DNA of 64,000 nucleotides from an uncultured Rikenellaceae bacterium (GTDB lineage: Bacteria > Bacteroidota > Bacteroidia > Bacteroidales > Rikenellaceae), in NCBI GenBank assembly GCA_944326945.1, contig CALVFY010000006.1:1-64000 (forward strand), written 5' to 3'. Numbering within the stretch: position 1 is the first letter of the stretch; each line of letters starts with the position of its first letter. Positions 1 through 8,571 of the stretch are shown one piece after another. The notes beneath the pieces are model-generated. The model saw nothing but the letters and a program-made list of their open reading frames with translations. It ran no database searches and was not told the DNA's origin. The position numbers and the translations under genes are program-made.

Positions 1-318
1 CCATCGGCGAAATCGAAACCGTGCGTGGTTCCGACGGCCCGCTACAAAGTGTTCCTGCGAACCAAAAGCGGAACCACAGGCAAAGCGATCCAGGAGTGCT
101 CGGCCGACGAACTAATGGCCATCGGATTCTGGTTCCCTCAGAATCTGTCAGACCAAACCGTTTCGGTCGTACCGCCTCTGAAAGACTACACCTTCTCGGT
201 AAAAAAGATCGAGGAGAAGCTGGGCAACGAATTCACCTTCTTCCCCTCGGCACCGGAAGCCGTTAAAGAGAGCTACAATATCTCCGACTGGCCCGACCTG
301 CAGAACCAGGTGAACTAA
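1..318 (+). CDS. C-terminal part of a probable DNA/RNA non-specific endonuclease (partial)
   Basis: The reading frame is open from the first base of the window and ends at 318, so only about the last 105 residues are present. The visible part has a basic stretch followed by PTARYKVFL and AIGFWFPQN. That resembles the end of secreted NUC1/EndoG-type nucleases of Bacteroidetes, where a PTHYYKV-like strand and an AIxFxxPN strand close the fold. The catalytic DRGH-type motif would lie upstream of the window and cannot be checked. The gene ends at an intrinsic terminator. The assignment rests on weak local resemblance. Confidence 0.5.
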   Translation, partial: PSAKSKPCVVPTARYKVFLRTKSGTTGKAIQECSADELMAIGFWFPQNLSDQTVSVVPPLKDYTFSVKKIEEKLGNEFTFFPSAPEAVKESYNISDWPDLQNQVN

Positions 319-336
319 CCGAAAGGAATTTTCACA

Positions 337-376
337 ATAAACGGGGAAATTCGATGAGATTTTCCCCGTTTATTTT
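337..376 (+). terminator. Intrinsic terminator after the partial nuclease gene
   Basis: A perfect 13-bp inverted repeat (337-349 pairing with 361-373, core CGGGGAAA/TTTCCCCG) has an 11-nt loop and ends in a short T-rich run. It lies 19 nt after the stop at 318. Confidence 0.75.
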
Positions 377-409
377 CAGAGAGGACATATCGGACCATAA
401 AAACACTAA

Positions 410-418
410 TTTTGCAGC
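410..418 (+). promoter_or_regulatory. Candidate Bacteroidetes -7 element (TAATTTTG) for the small gene at 441
   Basis: TAATTTTG fits TAnnTTTG and lies between the upstream terminator and the ATG at 441. It would give a leader of about 20 nt. No good -33 TTTG is seen at the ideal distance. Confidence 0.4.
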
Positions 419-440
419 TATACTTTCTGACCCCGGATCC

Positions 441-725
441 ATGAACACAGAAACAAACCCCGTTACAATTCGATCGCTTTCTGGCGGCGAACCGGTCCCG
501 AACAAGTTGTACTCTTGGGACAACGAGCCACCGGAATCGGTCGAAGAGCGTCTTGTCCGTGGGGTCCGGCCTGTTCTCGAAATAGAAACGGGCAATGCCG
601 GCTATTTTCAGCATCATGATCCCCAACCGATTGAGGAAAACGGCATCGAAAGCCGCCTCATGATCCATCTGAAAATGATTTTGAAGACCCATACATCCGG
701 AAAACCAAATTCATATCGCCCATGA
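441..725 (+). CDS. Small hypothetical protein translationally coupled to the DUF5131 gene
   Basis: This is a 94-residue acidic frame that I do not recognise. Three things favour it. It starts about 20 nt after a TAnnTTTG box, it follows a terminator, and its TGA overlaps the ATG of the next gene (ATGA, 722-725), a typical coupling arrangement. Codon use (GAA, GGC, CGT, ATC) resembles the neighbours. An equally long antisense frame (315-692, minus) also looks protein-like, but it would read through the terminator hairpin, so the plus frame is preferred. The function is unknown and the gene may be spurious. Confidence 0.4.
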   Translation: MNTETNPVTIRSLSGGEPVPNKLYSWDNEPPESVEERLVRGVRPVLEIETGNAGYFQHHDPQPIEENGIESRLMIHLKMILKTHTSGKPNSYRP

Positions 726-1438
726 ATAACGGCTGGAACCCCTGGCACGGCTGCCACAAAATCAGCGCCGGATGCGCCCACTGCTACGTCTATCGCATCG
801 ACTCTCGTCACGGCAAGGACAGCTCCGAAGTGACACTTACCTCGGCCTACGATCTTCCTACGCGCCGCAAGCGGGATGGATCCTATCTTATTGCGCCCGG
901 CACCACTGTCTATACGTGTTTCAGTTCCGACTTTCTGTTGGAAGAGGCCGATCCTTGGCGTCCCGGAGCCTGGGAAATGATGCACGAACGAAACGATCTC
1001 CATTTTTTCCTCACCACCAAACGAATCGACCGTCTCGAAAAAGTACTTCCTATGGACTGGGGCCAGGGATATGAAAACGTCACCATCTGTTGCACGATAG
1101 AGAATCAGGACCGGGCCAACTACCGACTACCCATCTATCGGGAGGCCCCCGTCCGCCATAAACAACTTCTCCTCGAACCCCTGCTGGGACCGATCGACCT
1201 CACTCCTTGGTTGGGCCCGTGGGCGGAAGAGGTCGGGGTGGGCGGAGAATCGGGTCCCCATGCCCGCCCCTGTCATTTCGAATGGGTGGTCGACCTCCGT
1301 CGTCAATGCGTGGAATGCGACGTACGTTTCCGCTTCCATCAAACGGGAGCCCTCCTGGAAAAAGAGGGACGGCTCTACCGTATTCCCCGCCCTTTGCAAC
1401 ATATCCAGGCACGAAAAGCAGGTATCGACTACAAATAA
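722..1438 (+). CDS. DUF5131 (phage Gp37/Gp68-like) family protein
   Basis: This 238-residue protein starts with GWNPWHGCHKISAGCAHCY, the conserved opening of the DUF5131/Gp37-Gp68 family, with Cys11, Cys18 and Cys21 in a C-x6-C-x2-C pattern. Later conserved pieces are FSSDFLLEEAD, TTKRIDRLEK, a central EPLLGPIDL and VGGESG. The family occurs in phages and bacteria. It shares a cysteine-rich, TIM-barrel-like look with radical SAM enzymes, but its reaction is not established. The length is typical and complete. The ATG at 722 overlaps the stop of the preceding small frame. Family assignment is firm; function is unknown. Confidence 0.85.
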   Translation: MNNGWNPWHGCHKISAGCAHCYVYRIDSRHGKDSSEVTLTSAYDLPTRRKRDGSYLIAPGTTVYTCFSSDFLLEEADPWRPGAWEMMHERNDLHFFLTTKRIDRLEKVLPMDWGQGYENVTICCTIENQDRANYRLPIYREAPVRHKQLLLEPLLGPIDLTPWLGPWAEEVGVGGESGPHARPCHFEWVVDLRRQCVECDVRFRFHQTGALLEKEGRLYRIPRPLQHIQARKAGIDYK

Positions 1439-1453
1439 GTCGGATTAAAACCC

Positions 1454-1461
1454 TACCTTTG
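1454..1461 (+). promoter_or_regulatory. Candidate -7 element (TACCTTTG) for gmd-fcl
   Basis: TACCTTTG fits TAnnTTTG and lies 52 nt before the gmd ATG, just after the stop of the DUF5131 gene. A clear -33 TTTG is not seen. Confidence 0.45.
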
Positions 1462-1512
1462 TGGAATATTTGAAAAATATTCGATATCTTTCGTAAGACA
1501 AAACATTGATTC

Positions 1513-2676
1513 ATGCAGAAAACAGCACTCATCACCGGCGTAACGGGACAGGACGGCGCCTATCTGACCGAATTTCTACTCAAAAAAGGATATATCGTTC
1601 ACGGTATCAAACGACGCAGTTCGCTTTTCAATACCGATCGTATCGACCACCTCTATCAAGATCCCCACATCGAAAACCGGAATTTCATCCTCCACTACGG
1701 AGACATGACCGACTCGATGAACCTGACACGAATCATTCAGGAGGTACAGCCCGACGAAATCTATAATCTGGCCGCCATGAGCCACGTGAAGGTCTCGTTC
1801 GATACACCCGAATATGCAGCCAATGCTGACGGTATCGGGACCTTGCGTATTCTGGAGGCAGTACGCCTATTGGAACTTGTCGACAAATGCCGCATCTATC
1901 AGGCATCCACTTCGGAGCTTTACGGACAGGTACAGCAGATCCCGCAGAACGAACAAACACCCTTCTATCCGCGAAGTCCTTATGCCGCCGCCAAATTATA
2001 TGCCTACTGGATCATGGTCAACTACCGCGAAGGCTACGGAATGCACGCTTCGAACGGCATTCTCTTCAATCACGAGAGTCCAATGCGGGGAGAAACTTTC
2101 GTCACACGCAAAATCACCCGGGCCGCCTCGCGTATTGCCATGGGTATGCAGGAAACCTGCTATCTGGGGAACCTCTCCTCCCAACGCGACTGGGGTCATG
2201 CCAAAGACTATGTAAAAGCCATGTGGATGATCCTCCAGCAGGATAAACCGGACGACTATGTCATCGCCACAGGTGTTACCACCACCATCCGCCGTTTTGC
2301 CGAGATGGCCTATGCCGAAATAGGTATCACACTCGAATTCAGAGGAGAAGGTGTCGAAGAAAAAGGATATATAGTGGCTGTGGACGAAGCCCGATTCACC
2401 GAACGGGTGGGGGCGGAATTTCTGCCGGGTATCCGAGAACGGATTGCCTCTCCCCTGCACAATGTGGTGATCGCCGTCGACCCGCAATATTTCCGTCCTA
2501 CGGAGGTGGAGCTGCTGATCGGCGACTCGACCAAGGCCCGTACCGTGTTGGGTTGGAAACCCGAATACGATCTGCCGGCACTGGTGGCAGACATGATGCG
2601 TAGCGACATCAAGCTCTTCAAACGCGACAGCTATCTGCGTGCAGGAGGCTACAAAACATTGGAATATTTCGAATAA
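1513..2676 (+). CDS. gmd: GDP-mannose 4,6-dehydratase
   Basis: Converts GDP-D-mannose to GDP-4-keto-6-deoxy-D-mannose, the first step to GDP-L-fucose, in the cytoplasm. It is an extended SDR: the NADP-binding GVTGQDG motif sits at residues 9-15, Thr133 is in ASTSELYG, and the catalytic Tyr157-x3-Lys161 lies in [15 protein letters not shown] and [11 protein letters not shown] are also characteristic. The length (387) is at the upper end for the family, with an insertion around residues 285-330 as in other Bacteroidetes enzymes. The stop lies 4 nt before fcl, so the two are co-transcribed. The product supplies fucose for surface polysaccharides or glycoproteins. Confidence 0.96.
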   Translation: MQKTALITGVTGQDGAYLTEFLLKKGYIVHGIKRRSSLFNTDRIDHLYQDPHIENRNFILHYGDMTDSMNLTRIIQEVQPDEIYNLAAMSHVKVSFDTPEYAANADGIGTLRILEAVRLLELVDKCRIYQASTSELYGQVQQIPQNEQTPFYPRSPYAAAKLYAYWIMVNYREGYGMHASNGILFNHESPMRGETFVTRKITRAASRIAMGMQETCYLGNLSSQRDWGHAKDYVKAMWMILQQDKPDDYVIATGVTTTIRRFAEMAYAEIGITLEFRGEGVEEKGYIVAVDEARFTERVGAEFLPGIRERIASPLHNVVIAVDPQYFRPTEVELLIGDSTKARTVLGWKPEYDLPALVADMMRSDIKLFKRDSYLRAGGYKTLEYFE

Positions 2677-2680
2677 TACG

Positions 2681-3766
2681 ATGGACAAACAAGGCAAGAT
2701 ATATGTGGCCGGACACCGCGGACTGGTGGGTTCGGCCATCGAAAAAAATTTACGCGAAAAGGGTTACACCAATATTGTCACCCGTACCCATGCCGAACTC
2801 GACCTGACGGATCAGGCTGCCGTGGCACGTTTCTTCGCCGAAGAGCGTCCGGACTACGTTTTCGTTGCAGCCGCCAAAGTGGGAGGTATCATGGCAAACA
2901 GCATCTACCGGGGACAATTCATCTACGAAAACATCATTCTGGCAGCCAATGTCATCCATCATGCCTGGCTGAACGGTGTGAAAAAACTGCTCTTCCTGGG
3001 CAGTACCTGTATCTATCCGCGAGAAGCACCTCAACCCATGCCGGAAAATTGTCTGCTCACCTCGCCGCTCGAATACACCAATGAACCCTATGCCATCAGC
3101 AAAATCGCAGGCATGAAGATGTGCGAAGCCTACAATATGCAGTACGGCACGGACTTCATCGCCGTGATGCCGACCAATCTCTACGGTCCGAACGATAATT
3201 TCGATCTGGAACGTTCGCACGTACTCCCGGCTCTGATCCGCAAGATGCATCTGGGAAGAGCTTTGGAACGGGGCGATGAGGCAGCTCTGCGGGCCGATTT
3301 CAACCGTATGCCGGTCGAGGGAGTGGACGGAAATGATCTGAAAGCCATCGAAGCCAAACTGGAGAAGTATGGAATCCGCCGCAATCCCTCCACGGGGCAG
3401 GTGGAGGTGGAGATCTGGGGGACGGGCACCCCGCTGCGTGAATTTCTCTGGAGCGAGGACATGGCCGATGCCTGCGTATGGGTCATGGAGCATGTAGGCT
3501 GGGAGGATCTCTCCCGCGGCATGAAAGAACCCCGCAACTGTCATATCAATATCGGTACGGGCAAAGAGGTAACCATTCGCACATTGGCTGAAATGATCGC
3601 CTCCGAGGTCGGTTTCGACGGCAGGATAGTCTTCAATCCCTCGAAACCGGACGGCACACTCCGTAAGTTGACCGATCCGTCCAAACTTCACGCTCTGGGC
3701 TGGAAACACCGCATGGAACTCGATCAGGGTATCAGGACCCTATACAACTGGTATCTAAAAAAATAG
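2681..3766 (+). CDS. fcl: GDP-L-fucose synthase
   Basis: NADPH-dependent 3,5-epimerase/4-reductase that completes GDP-L-fucose. The start at 2681 places GHRGLVG at residues 11-17; a longer upstream extension would overlap gmd. The catalytic triad is visible as Ser108 in GSTC and Tyr137-x3-Lys141 in EPYAISK. Cys110 and the His180 region (LERSHVLPALI) match the family epimerase residues. At 361 residues it is about 40 longer than the E. coli enzyme. The extra piece is a charged segment at about 196-242 before EIWGTGTPLREFLW, a known Bacteroidetes variant. It forms an operon with gmd. Confidence 0.95.
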   Translation: MDKQGKIYVAGHRGLVGSAIEKNLREKGYTNIVTRTHAELDLTDQAAVARFFAEERPDYVFVAAAKVGGIMANSIYRGQFIYENIILAANVIHHAWLNGVKKLLFLGSTCIYPREAPQPMPENCLLTSPLEYTNEPYAISKIAGMKMCEAYNMQYGTDFIAVMPTNLYGPNDNFDLERSHVLPALIRKMHLGRALERGDEAALRADFNRMPVEGVDGNDLKAIEAKLEKYGIRRNPSTGQVEVEIWGTGTPLREFLWSEDMADACVWVMEHVGWEDLSRGMKEPRNCHINIGTGKEVTIRTLAEMIASEVGFDGRIVFNPSKPDGTLRKLTDPSKLHALGWKHRMELDQGIRTLYNWYLKK

Positions 3767-3838
3767 AGACAAAAAGGGAGGGCTTTGGTACGATTTTTAT
3801 ACCTTCTCACCGTATTGAAATCCTAAAAGAGTACGATC

Positions 3839-4132
3839 ATGGAATATAATATCACACACCATCCCGAACGCCATCGTTTTGAAATCCAGGAAAACGGCAT
3901 CACGGCATATGTTGAATACCGTCCCTATGCCAGGGGGCTCAATCTGATTCACACCATTGTTCCCCCAGCCCTGCAAGGACAAGGGATAGCCGCTCTGCTC
4001 GTGAAAGCCGCCATGAACTATGCCCGTGAACATCAGCTGAAAGTGATTCCGAGTTGTCCCTATATACCTGTCTATCTCGAACGTCATCCCGAAGACAAAG
4101 AGTTGGTGGACAGTTCCGGAACACCCCGATAA
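3839..4132 (+). CDS. Small GNAT-family N-acetyltransferase (YidJ/NATD1-like)
   Basis: A 97-residue single-domain protein with a compact GNAT core. FEIQENGITAYVEYRP forms the first strands, followed by the acetyl-CoA-binding loop PPALQGQGIAALLV (residues 43-55) and a C-terminal PSCPYIPVYLERHPE. That layout is typical of the small YjdJ/NATD1 group (about 90-100 residues), which lacks the usual N-terminal strand set. The substrate is unknown. It follows fcl by 72 nt and may be read from the same transcript. Confidence 0.85.
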   Translation: MEYNITHHPERHRFEIQENGITAYVEYRPYARGLNLIHTIVPPALQGQGIAALLVKAAMNYAREHQLKVIPSCPYIPVYLERHPEDKELVDSSGTPR

Positions 4133-4217
4133 AGCATCTGGTTGCGACAGCAGAGACCTTCTTCAATTCAGAGAACCGACCGCAAATACTCTTCATGTCT
4201 CATTAGGCCTTTACCAC

Positions 4218-4688
4218 ATGATAACGCCGATCAATCTCGCCATAGAACAAGCCTCTCCGGCTGACTATCCCGAACTGGAACTCCTTTGGGAGGCTTCGGT
4301 ACGGGCCACACACGATTTCGTGCGTGAAGAGGATATTCCGTTTTTCCGCCGGCAAATTCATCGGAGCGGATTCGGAGGCGCGACTCTCTATCTGATCCGC
4401 GACCGGACGGGAATACTCGCTTTTTCGGGTATAACGGGAACTCATCTGGACATGTTGTTTGTCCGTCCGGACCATATCGGACAAGGATTGGGACGCCGTC
4501 TGATCGAACACGCCATCCGGAAATCGGGAGCCCTCACCGTAGACGTCAACGAGCAGAACCGAAATGCCGCAGCTTTTTACCGGAAAATGGGATGTACTCC
4601 GATCGGACGCAGTGCTACCGACTCCTGCGGCATGCCATACCCTGTTTTGCATCTGAAACTTCCTGTCCTTCATAACGAAACGCCATGA
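4218..4688 (+). CDS. GNAT-family N-acetyltransferase (YjaB-like)
   Basis: A 156-residue acetyltransferase. The acetyl-CoA pyrophosphate-binding motif is VRPDHIGQGLGRRLI (residues 82-96), followed by a strand LTVDVNEQNRNAAAFYRKMG typical of the C-terminal half of GNAT folds. The N-terminal LLWEASVRATHDFV resembles E. coli YjaB. The substrate is unknown. Its TGA overlaps the ATG of the aldehyde dehydrogenase (4685-4688), so the two are coupled. Confidence 0.88.
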   Translation: MITPINLAIEQASPADYPELELLWEASVRATHDFVREEDIPFFRRQIHRSGFGGATLYLIRDRTGILAFSGITGTHLDMLFVRPDHIGQGLGRRLIEHAIRKSGALTVDVNEQNRNAAAFYRKMGCTPIGRSATDSCGMPYPVLHLKLPVLHNETP

Positions 4689-6091
4689 ACGCTCGAACAG
4701 ACTATTCCGTCGGGAATACATCCGAAAACCGGATCGCCCAAGAATCTACGGCCCTCTGCCGGGCTTTTTTCGAAAGCGGCCGTACCCGAGACTTACGTTT
4801 CCGGCTCAACACCCTGCGACGGCTCCGAACGGCAATTCTGAATCAAGAACAGGAACTATACGAAGCTCTTCAATCCGAACTTCACAAATCTCCCCCGGAA
4901 AGTTACATGACCGAAATAAGCATGGTACTTTCGGAAATCGCACTCCATCTGCGCAAACTGAAACACTGGACTCGGCCTCAACGGGTCACCACGCCGTTTT
5001 TTCTGTGGCCCTCCCGCAGCCGGATCGTACGCCAACCCTTGGGTACGGTACTGATCATCGCCCCTTGGAACTATCCGTTCCAGTTGCTTTTCAATCCGCT
5101 CGTCGGAGCCATTTCGGCAGGAAACTGTGCAATACTCAAAACCTCTCCCTTTGTGCCTCAAACCAATCGAGTCATGGCCCGTATCGTGGAAGAGGCTTTC
5201 GAACCGGGTCATGTCATTCTTCTCGAGGGCGATCGAGAAATGAATACTGCCCTATTGAACGAACGATTCGATCATATTTTTTTCACGGGGAGTACCTCGT
5301 TCGGTCAAGCTGTTATGGAAGCGGCAGCACGTCATCTCACCCCGGTCACTCTTGAACTGGGCGGAAAGAGTCCCTGTATCGTGGGGACCGGAGCAGACCT
5401 GAAAATCGCCGCCCGACGTATCGTATGGGGCAAGTTACTCAATGCCGGACAAACCTGCGTGGCTCCCGACTATCTGTTGGCAGAACGCCGCTTGAGAAAC
5501 AAACTGACCGAACAGATCATACTCGAAATCCGGCGGGCATTCGGCGAGAATCCCCGTCTTGCCCCCCACTATCCACGTATCGTCACCCAGGCAGCCACCC
5601 GTCGGCTGATCGAAACCCTGCACCATTCCGGTGAAATTCTTCTCGGAGGAGATTACGATCTTGAGGAACGTTATATCGCCCCGACACTGGTGGCCGATCC
5701 CGCCCCCGAGAGTCCTCTGCTGACCGAGGAGATTTTCGGCCCCATATTGCCCGTGCTCTCTTTCGAGGAGATAGGCGAAGCGATTCATTACGTGAATGAA
5801 CATCCCCGGCCACTGGCCCTCTACTTTTTCGGAGGCACACACGACACACGACGTATACTGCAAGAAACCACATCCGGAGGTGTGTGCATCAACGACACGA
5901 TCGTCCATCTGGCCAATCATCATCTCCCTTTCGGCGGAATCGGTCCGAGCGGCATGGGACGCTACCACGGACAACAGAGCTTCGAACAGTTCAGCAATCC
6001 CCGGTCCGTGATTCTCAGTTCCACTCACCCCGATATTCCCGTCCGTTATGCTCCCTACCGGCCACTCCGATGGCTTCGAAAACTGATGTAA
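4685..6091 (+). CDS. Aldehyde dehydrogenase, ALDH3-like
   Basis: NAD(P)-dependent oxidation of an aldehyde to a carboxylate. Active-site elements are in order: Asn129 in APWNYPF, the cofactor loop FTGSTSFGQ at 200-208, the general base Glu224 in ELGGKSP, and the nucleophile Cys258 in NAGQTCVAPDY. EEIFGPILPV and a C-terminal LPFGGIGPSGMGRYHG follow. The compact length (468) and the C-terminal PLRWLRKLM segment point to the class 3 fatty-aldehyde group. It is coupled by ATGA to the upstream acetyltransferase. The substrate cannot be read from the sequence. Confidence 0.93.
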   Translation: MNARTDYSVGNTSENRIAQESTALCRAFFESGRTRDLRFRLNTLRRLRTAILNQEQELYEALQSELHKSPPESYMTEISMVLSEIALHLRKLKHWTRPQRVTTPFFLWPSRSRIVRQPLGTVLIIAPWNYPFQLLFNPLVGAISAGNCAILKTSPFVPQTNRVMARIVEEAFEPGHVILLEGDREMNTALLNERFDHIFFTGSTSFGQAVMEAAARHLTPVTLELGGKSPCIVGTGADLKIAARRIVWGKLLNAGQTCVAPDYLLAERRLRNKLTEQIILEIRRAFGENPRLAPHYPRIVTQAATRRLIETLHHSGEILLGGDYDLEERYIAPTLVADPAPESPLLTEEIFGPILPVLSFEEIGEAIHYVNEHPRPLALYFFGGTHDTRRILQETTSGGVCINDTIVHLANHHLPFGGIGPSGMGRYHGQQSFEQFSNPRSVILSSTHPDIPVRYAPYRPLRWLRKLM

Positions 6092-6161
6092 AATGCGTAT
6101 ATTTACATGTTGAATCCCTTTAAAGGGAGATCCTCCAACGAGAACAAATATTACCCACTAT

Positions 6162-6692
6162 ATGAAAAAAGAACATATCGACCATCGTACCCTACAAGTC
6201 ACCGGACGTCAATACAATGCCCGCCGTTGCTTCGTCTGCGGATTGGATAACCCCTTCGGACTGCATGCCCACTTCTACGAGACTGAAACCGGCGAATTGG
6301 TAGCCCTCTGCACTCCCGACGAGCGTCACCAAAGTTATCCGCATCACCTGCACGGAGGAATCGCCTCGGCACTGTTGGACGAGACCATCGGCCGAGCCAT
6401 TTCGATCGGCTCGACCGACACCATATGGGGTGTCACGATGGAATTAACGCTAAAATATCGTCGACCTGTTCCTTACGGAGAGGAGATCAAGGTCGTTGGC
6501 CGTATCGACCGCGATCGGGGACGTCTCTTCGAGGGATCGGGCGAAATCATCCTGTCTGACGGCAGTATAGCCGTCACGGCCAAGGGACTTTTCATGAAAC
6601 AGCGGGCCGACCAGATTGCCGGCGATGCCTTCGTAGAAGACGAGTGGGGTTTCATTTCCGACGAACCGTTGCCCGAGACCATCGAATTGTAG
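6162..6692 (+). CDS. PaaI/YigI-type hotdog-fold thioesterase
   Basis: A 176-residue acyl-CoA thioesterase family protein. The hotdog active-site helix region is HGGIASALLDE (64-74), and the strand WGVTMELTLKYRRPVPYGEEIKV follows. The N-terminal CFVCGLDNPFGL (C23, C26) is the FVCG motif of one PaaI-like subgroup. It probably hydrolyses an acyl-CoA, with substrate unknown. A weak -7-like TATATTTA lies upstream. It follows the aldehyde dehydrogenase by 70 nt, so the pair could act in fatty aldehyde/acyl metabolism; that link is inference. Confidence 0.87.
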   Translation: MKKEHIDHRTLQVTGRQYNARRCFVCGLDNPFGLHAHFYETETGELVALCTPDERHQSYPHHLHGGIASALLDETIGRAISIGSTDTIWGVTMELTLKYRRPVPYGEEIKVVGRIDRDRGRLFEGSGEIILSDGSIAVTAKGLFMKQRADQIAGDAFVEDEWGFISDEPLPETIEL

Positions 6693-6711
6693 CGGGACAA
6701 GTCGATAACAG

Positions 6712-7152
6712 TCAGAATACGAGACCTGTCTTAATCTGCAATGCACCGAGTTCTTCTTGTACATTGTAGCCTAATTGTACGATAAAGCGGCCAATACCGA
6801 CTCCAACTGCTGGAGTGCATATCACGGAGGATCCGTATCCATTCGAAATCCCGATACCGACATCAAAAGAAAAATAGGGGGATATGCGATCCGTTACAGG
6901 AAGGAATCCTTTCACATTAAGATAAATCGGGATACTCCAGTCCTCTCCGTAATCGAGTCCAACCCCCAGGCCGCTCGCCATGTATTCCCCGATTGCAACC
7001 CCTTGAACAGTATGTAAATTCAAACGATTAATATCATCGAGAACAATCGAATACCCCACCGCAATTTCTCCTCGATATTCAACCGGAGGATGAGCATTTG
7101 TCGTCCCGACATAAAATGTGAATCCGACAAGCAAAAACAAAATTTTTTTCAT
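6712..7152 (-). CDS. Small secreted or outer-membrane beta-strand protein, hypothetical
   Basis: A 146-residue protein with a signal peptide (MKKILFLLVGFTFYVGTTNA, cleavage about residue 20). Alternating hydrophobic/polar strands rich in Gly and Tyr follow, ending in a strand with terminal Phe (ALQIKTGLVF), as in small outer-membrane beta-barrels. No family is recognised with certainty. It converges with the thioesterase gene with only 19 nt between the stops. Confidence 0.65.
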   Translation of the reverse strand: MKKILFLLVGFTFYVGTTNAHPPVEYRGEIAVGYSIVLDDINRLNLHTVQGVAIGEYMASGLGVGLDYGEDWSIPIYLNVKGFLPVTDRISPYFSFDVGIGISNGYGSSVICTPAVGVGIGRFIVQLGYNVQEELGALQIKTGLVF

Positions 7153-7220
7153 ATCTTTTCCCTAAACACTGATTATTAAATATAAATTTAATAAAAATTT
7201 TCAAATCCATTCATTCCCAT

Positions 7221-7249
7221 AAAAAAACCGGCATAAAAGCCGGTTTTTT
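7221..7249 (-). terminator. Intrinsic terminator of the C1 peptidase gene
   Basis: The stem ACCGGC/GCCGGT with a 6-nt loop is flanked by A-runs on the left and T-runs on the right. It works as a U-tract terminator for the minus-strand gene ending at 7270. Confidence 0.85.
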
Positions 7250-7269
7250 ATCTGAGAGAGAAAGCGCTT

Positions 7270-8454
7270 CTATTTGATTCCCAACTTCTTGCGAAGCTCT
7301 TTCGGTACCGCATTCTTGTTGATCACCATATTCATTGTCTTGTAGGCCACATAAGGGGCCGATGCATAGAAATATCCGTCGTAAAGTTGCGTAGTACCCC
7401 ATGAATTTTTCACCTTGTAATATTTATTACCAAGTGTATCAACAGCCGTCCCCACGATCTGCATACCATGGTCGTCCGTAGTCTCCCAATTGTCATAGGC
7501 CTCCTGACGCATCTGTTGCGTAATCTTTTTCTCCTTACGGATATGATCGAAATTAAGCACTGCCGCTTCACGCTGAGCAGGAGTCATCTTCACCCAACGA
7601 GCCTGTTCGGTTCCCTCAAGACTCTCTACCGTCGCATCGGGCACCACCGCGAACCCTTGGTTCCACTTAAATCCGGGTTCACTCACATCCGCAGCCCAGA
7701 AAATCGAATAGCCGTTATCGATAGCATTGGCAAACAATGCTTCAAACTCCTTCAGCGGCACGTTGTAGGACATGCCCCAAGCCCAGTTATCGGGCACCTC
7801 GATAGCAAATTGCGAATAGAAAGGATGGTGTGTAAATGAGGTAAAGGAGACATAATCATCCATGTTAAGTCCCAACGAAGCGGCAAAACTCTGCGGTGTA
7901 TATTCCACTCCCTTATACGTAAATTTCTCGGGTACCGGGCCCAGATAGGTATCGAGCAGGGCATTGAAGCCTTTCTGCCACGTAGAGGTCATCGGATTGT
8001 TATGGCTACTCAAGACGGCCGACATATAGGCCTCCAGTACGGCATCCAATTCTTTATGCTGATGCTTGTCTGTGCCATATTGCAGCCCCGTATATACCTC
8101 CTCGGGTACGATACCATGTTCGCGAATCACATTCATCACATCATGGGTAGCGCCACCGCCGCCAAAATTGGCCTTACCATGCATTCTCAGATACTTGATA
8201 GCCTTATCCAGATACGTATGACGAACCACCCACATTTCCGAAAGGTCTACCGTATCCTTCCCGGCACGAAGCAGTTCGCTTTCCAAGAAAGCCAATCCGG
8301 AAAAGCTCCAACAAGTTCCGCTACGGCTCTGGTCTTTAACCGAGGTAGCCCCCACAGTCTTTACATCCTCGAATTTGTAGACATCCCCTTTTTTCTTCTG
8401 CGCCGAAGCCGTGGCTACTGCCAACAGACAAAACAAAATCAAAGTTTTTTTCAT
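7270..8454 (-). CDS. Secreted C1-family cysteine peptidase, bleomycin hydrolase/PepC-like
   Basis: Papain-clan peptidase, probably exported. The start at 8454 gives a signal peptide MKKTLILFCLLAVATASA, with an optional ATG three codons upstream. The catalytic Cys48 lies in SRSGTCWSF, the His in DDHGMQIVG, and the Asn in KNSWG near the C-terminus. The order and spacing match bleomycin hydrolase/aminopeptidase C, which trim peptides from the N-terminus. At 394 residues it is shorter than cytosolic PepC (about 445). The signal peptide distinguishes this Bacteroidales form, which likely degrades peptides in the periplasm. Confidence 0.92.
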   Translation of the reverse strand: MKKTLILFCLLAVATASAQKKKGDVYKFEDVKTVGATSVKDQSRSGTCWSFSGLAFLESELLRAGKDTVDLSEMWVVRHTYLDKAIKYLRMHGKANFGGGGATHDVMNVIREHGIVPEEVYTGLQYGTDKHQHKELDAVLEAYMSAVLSSHNNPMTSTWQKGFNALLDTYLGPVPEKFTYKGVEYTPQSFAASLGLNMDDYVSFTSFTHHPFYSQFAIEVPDNWAWGMSYNVPLKEFEALFANAIDNGYSIFWAADVSEPGFKWNQGFAVVPDATVESLEGTEQARWVKMTPAQREAAVLNFDHIRKEKKITQQMRQEAYDNWETTDDHGMQIVGTAVDTLGNKYYKVKNSWGTTQLYDGYFYASAPYVAYKTMNMVINKNAVPKELRKKLGIK

Positions 8455-8512
8455 ATACAGCATATTAATTTATATGTTCGACTATTTTACCTTCGCAAGG
8501 AAGACAGAGTTA

Positions 8513-8520
8513 CAAAACTA
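8513..8520 (-). promoter_or_regulatory. Candidate -7 element (TAGTTTTG) for the C1 peptidase gene
   Basis: Read on the minus strand this is TAGTTTTG, fitting TAnnTTTG, 58 nt before the start at 8454. The -33 element is not convincing. Confidence 0.35.
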
Positions 8521-8571
8521 ATCAAATTAGTCGAAAATCATATAAAATTTCACTTCTAATCCCCTATTCGA

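Noticed and set aside
315..692. 125-codon minus-strand frame opposite the small gene at 441
   Set aside because: It would run through a perfect terminator hairpin and has no promoter. The plus frame is better supported, though not certain.
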